In this document: positions 14,803 through 17,557 of the stretch, in pieces
Numbering within the stretch: position 1 is the stretch's first letter
Layout of the letters: each line of letters begins with the position of its first letter
Assembly (NCBI GenBank): GCA_040877875.1
Contig: JBBDNC010000128.1
Span: 1-17,557, forward strand
DNA: 17,557 bases
Direction of reading: 5' to 3'
From: JBBDNC01 sp040877875
Lineage (GTDB): Bacteria > Bacteroidota > Rhodothermia > Balneolales > Balneolaceae
Notes under the pieces: model-generated
Seen by the model: the letters and a program-made list of their open reading frames with translations, nothing else
Told to the model about the DNA's origin: nothing
Databases searched by the model: none
Position numbers and translations under genes: made by a program

Positions 14803-15423
14803 GTGACACATCTGATCCTCGCTTCCAAAAGCCCTCGTCGAAAAAAACTGATGCAACAGCTCGGGCTGACCTTTACCGTTCAAAACAGTCATGTGAAGGA
14901 AAATGATCCGACAGAATCCGACACGGACCCGGTCACTTTCGTTCAAAACCTTGCCGTTCAAAAGGCCGAACGGGTTGCCGGGCGATCTTCCAATGCAGTG
15001 ATCGTGGCAGCCGATACATCCGTGATTCTGAAGGGGCAAATTCTCGGAAAGCCTGAAAATGCCCTTCACGCCGGACACCTCCTCCGGCAGATGAGCGGGC
15101 AAACACATCGTGTAATAACCGGGGTCTGTCTGCTTCGTACAAACGGTACTTCCGGGGTTATAGACAAGGTCAGGTTTCACGAGCAAACCAAAGTAACTTT
15201 CGCAACGTTGGCAAATGAAGAAATCGATGCCTATGTCGCAACGGGTAGCCCAATGGACAAAGCCGGGGCATATGGTATTCAGGATGACTGGGGAGCTGTT
15301 TTTGTTTCCCGGATTGACGGTGACTACTACAATGTAGTCGGATTTCCATTGCACAAATTTTATCAGCATATTAAAGAATTCGCACCTGAATTATTAACGG
15401 ATACGCCCCTTGCAATCCAATGA
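14803..15423 (+). CDS. maf: Maf-family nucleotide pyrophosphatase, YhdE type (dTTP/UTP)
   Basis: A 206-residue Maf/HAM1-fold enzyme that hydrolyses non-canonical or excess nucleoside triphosphates to monophosphates. The N-terminal motif LILASKSPRR (4-13), the catalytic aspartate D71 in VAADTSVILKG, LGKPENA, the SGQTHRVITGV segment and SPMDKAGAYGIQ (149-160) with Q160 are all present. The AGAYGIQ wording is typical of the YhdE branch, which prefers dTTP and UTP, rather than the YceF (m7GTP) branch. The start is GTG at 14803; the conserved strand begins three residues later and no in-frame ATG lies nearby upstream. Its stop overlaps the start of the TPR-protein gene (ATGA), implying translational coupling. 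The upstream divergent region of 149 bp probably carries its promoter. Confidence 0.93.
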   Translation: MTHLILASKSPRRKKLMQQLGLTFTVQNSHVKENDPTESDTDPVTFVQNLAVQKAERVAGRSSNAVIVAADTSVILKGQILGKPENALHAGHLLRQMSGQTHRVITGVCLLRTNGTSGVIDKVRFHEQTKVTFATLANEEIDAYVATGSPMDKAGAYGIQDDWGAVFVSRIDGDYYNVVGFPLHKFYQHIKEFAPELLTDTPLAIQ

Positions 15424-17372
15424 AGATTCCTGTCATTTTCAAATGGGTACCTTTGTTCATTGCCGCGGCCTTTACGGCCCTGCCGGTACATGCTCAAAAC
15501 AACGACTTCCGGGAAGCCAACCGGCTAATCCAGCAGCAAAATTACGAACAAGCCCTTCCGATCCTTGAACGGCTCTATGAACAAAACCCGGAGGCCGGAA
15601 TTTTTTTCGACCGCCTGATGGACTGTATGATCAACCTGAAAATGTTTGAAGAGGCGATCCGGCTCGCCAGGAACAAAATGGACCAGGAAGGAATTTCCTC
15701 CCATATCCAGATCCGGATCGCTGAAATCTACCATTTGCAGGGAAAAACGGAACGGGCCTTTGAACTGTGGGATGAAGTAGTGTCCGGCAACCGGGGGAAT
15801 ATTCAGGTTTATTACAATATCGGAAATGCAATGATCAGCCGGCGTGAATATGAGAAAGCGGCTGAAATGTATGAAATGGCAAGAGATCAATTCAGTGATA
15901 ATACCCTCTTTACCAATGAGCTGGCAAATGCCAAGCTCCAGGCCGGTAATTTCGAGGGAGCCATGAACGAGTTTATCCGGTTAATTCGGAACAATCCGGA
16001 CCAAATGAATTTCGTCCAGCAGCGGATGCTCCGGATGAGAGATCATAATCTTTATGAAATCGCCGCTCTGGAACTGGAAGATAACCTTGTGGATATGGGA
16101 ACGGATCATCCTGCCTATCATCCGTTACACCAGCTTCTCACATGGCTTTTGATTGAAACGGAGCAATACCGAAAAGCATTCATTGCCGCCCGGCAATATG
16201 AATCGAGTACGAGTATCATGAATTTCTCCCTCTACAGTATCGGGAGCAGACTCCTTTCGAATAACGAATATGAAATGGCGGCGGAAGCCTACGAATTCTA
16301 CGCCGAACGGGGGGCTTCATCGATCCGCCACCAGGCCCTCGAACAGCAGGCACTGGTCTACCAGCGATGGGCCGGATACCTCAGTGACTTTAACCTCGAA
16401 GATTATAACAGGAGACTGGAGTTGTATCGTACCTCTTACAACCTCAATGCCTACCTGTTGGACGAAGCGCCGGGGTACGATCACAGGGCACGTGTACTGG
16501 TTCGTCAGACGGAAATTTCACTCGATGTATTCTATAACGCCGAAGAAGCTCGAAAATGGGTCCAAATCCTGGAACAGGAACTTGAACGGAGTGATCAGAA
16601 TCCCGCCAATCTGTATTACCTCCAGGGACGGATTCAACTTTTCGATCAATCTTATACCCGTGCACGGCAACTGCTGACCCGGGCTAACCGCAATGCCGAA
16701 GATTCGAACCTGGCAGAAAAAGCCCGTTATTTTTTAAGCTTGACTGATTTTTTTGCAGGGGATTTCGAATACGCTCAAATTCAGCTTAAATCCCTTGAGC
16801 GGAGAAATGTTTCTTATTATGCAAATAATGCCTTGAAACTCCGAATGTGGATTCAGGACGGCAGCCGTTATGACACGGACACGACCCGTGCTGACCTGAA
16901 ATCTTTTTCGGGCATACTTGAAGCACTTCATCAAGGGAATTTTGATGAGGCCCTGGAACGCTATCAGAGGATCTACGAATCCTCCACTCATCCACTCAAG
17001 GATGATGCCCTGGTCGAACTGGCAGCCCAAACGTCAGCCCGGTACATTCCATATGTTTACTCCCTGATAGAAAACTACAGGGAAACCCGATCAGACTCGC
17101 CGCTGACGGAACGCCTGATGTGGGAGACGGCTAAAATGACGAGACTGATTGTCGATGCCGGCGGAATATCCGGATGGATCTCCGAATATGACATTTTTGA
17201 AGGAAACCTGGAGTGGGCTTCCGGCTCCCTGAAAGCGATCGATATCAATTGGCCTGAATCGGCCCGGGAGGTTGAAAAAGCCTATGAAAATATTCTTCTT
17301 GAATTTCCACAAGGGTTTTATGCTCCTTATGCCCGTGAAGAATTGCAATCCATTGAGGAACTCAGTTCGTGA
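15420..17372 (+). CDS. Secreted/periplasmic tetratricopeptide-repeat protein
   Basis: A 650-residue protein with a clear signal peptide (hydrophobic core, cut expected after ALPVHA at residue 25). Consecutive 34-residue-type TPR helices occupy most of the first half, with repeat-like phrases such as NYEQALPILERLYEQNP, MFEEAIRLARNKM, EYEKAAEMYEMA and NFEGAMNEFIRL. A second set occurs after residue 380 (LYYLQGRIQLFDQ, GNFDEALERYQRIYE). The C-terminal YENILLEFPQGFYAPYAREEL is like the tails of outer-membrane-associated TPR proteins (YfgM/BamD-like packing). It presumably acts as a protein-interaction scaffold in the periplasm; no catalytic domain was recognised. It overlaps maf by 4 bp. No lipobox cysteine follows the signal peptide, so it is not predicted to be a lipoprotein. 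Confidence 0.87.
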   Translation: MKIPVIFKWVPLFIAAAFTALPVHAQNNDFREANRLIQQQNYEQALPILERLYEQNPEAGIFFDRLMDCMINLKMFEEAIRLARNKMDQEGISSHIQIRIAEIYHLQGKTERAFELWDEVVSGNRGNIQVYYNIGNAMISRREYEKAAEMYEMARDQFSDNTLFTNELANAKLQAGNFEGAMNEFIRLIRNNPDQMNFVQQRMLRMRDHNLYEIAALELEDNLVDMGTDHPAYHPLHQLLTWLLIETEQYRKAFIAARQYESSTSIMNFSLYSIGSRLLSNNEYEMAAEAYEFYAERGASSIRHQALEQQALVYQRWAGYLSDFNLEDYNRRLELYRTSYNLNAYLLDEAPGYDHRARVLVRQTEISLDVFYNAEEARKWVQILEQELERSDQNPANLYYLQGRIQLFDQSYTRARQLLTRANRNAEDSNLAEKARYFLSLTDFFAGDFEYAQIQLKSLERRNVSYYANNALKLRMWIQDGSRYDTDTTRADLKSFSGILEALHQGNFDEALERYQRIYESSTHPLKDDALVELAAQTSARYIPYVYSLIENYRETRSDSPLTERLMWETAKMTRLIVDAGGISGWISEYDIFEGNLEWASGSLKAIDINWPESAREVEKAYENILLEFPQGFYAPYAREELQSIEELSS

Positions 17373-17486
17373 GAGCCTGCGTGATATGAGATATAAAAGG
17401 AATGTAAACCCATGATCGATGTACACCCGCTGATACGGAAAATGAACAGGTGAATTGAAGGGACTTCTGCAAACTCTTCATTCTCA

Positions 17487-17557
17487 ATGATGAAAAAAAG
17501 AAATACAATGTTTAAAATGACGATTCCTTTTTTGTTCTTCCTGATAACAATCGGAGG
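17487..17557 (+). CDS. Start of an exported protein, cut by the window edge
   Basis: Two consecutive ATG codons at 17487 and 17490 open a frame that continues to the end of the window (23 complete codons). It reads MMKKRNT, then hydrophobic residues (IPFLFFLITIGG), the look of a signal peptide. It lies 114 bp after the TPR-protein gene on the same strand and may share its transcript. Product unknown. Confidence 0.5.
   Translation, partial: MMKKRNTMFKMTIPFLFFLITIG

Overview
This 17.6 kb chromosomal window most likely comes from a member of the Bacteroidota/Balneolota/Rhodothermota group. Three things point there: a secreted protein ending in a type IX secretion (T9SS) type-A sorting domain with the NFPNPFNPTT signature, a bacillithiol deacetylase (bshB1), and a DUF3098-type small membrane protein. 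Shine-Dalgarno sequences are weak or absent before most starts, as is usual in that group. The style of the sorting domain and a GC content that looks close to half resemble Balneolaceae. No rRNA, tRNA or CRISPR array was seen.

Layout. (1) 72-815: bshB1 on the + strand, converging on a minus-strand housekeeping pair, an inositol-monophosphatase-family phosphatase (854-1648) and DNA primase dnaG (1645-3696), which overlap by ATGA. (2) 3697-3977: a divergent intergenic stretch holding a 59-codon fragment of a Nudix-domain gene with a degenerate Nudix box. (3) 3978-7783: a tightly packed + strand three-gene cassette. It encodes an asparagine-synthetase-like ATP-dependent ligase that lacks the glutaminase cysteine, a radical SAM enzyme of the RaSEA/COG1244 type, and a flavoprotein of the tryptophan-halogenase fold. 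This is the accessory, possibly undescribed, part of the window and looks like a small-molecule or modification pathway of unknown product. (4) 7784-9255: an aldo/keto reductase on the minus strand. A 159-bp palindromic MITE flanked by TA sits 18 bp upstream of its ATG, and a faint trace of a decayed gene lies between it and the cassette.

(5) 9256-11817: a large T9SS-secreted protein with a lamin-tail-like domain (minus strand), followed by about 420 bp without a gene. (6) 12241-14653: a minus-strand membrane-protein run of DUF3098 protein, DUF92 protein and a Na+/H+-coupled acidic amino acid symporter. (7) 14803-17372: maf (a nucleotide pyrophosphatase of the YhdE type), translationally coupled to a secreted TPR-repeat protein. 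The first 23 codons of another exported protein run off the right edge.

Most of the window is ordinary core genome. The cassette at 3978-7783, the Nudix remnant directly divergent from it and the palindromic MITE are the parts worth attention. All family assignments are from reading motifs by eye; no database search was possible.
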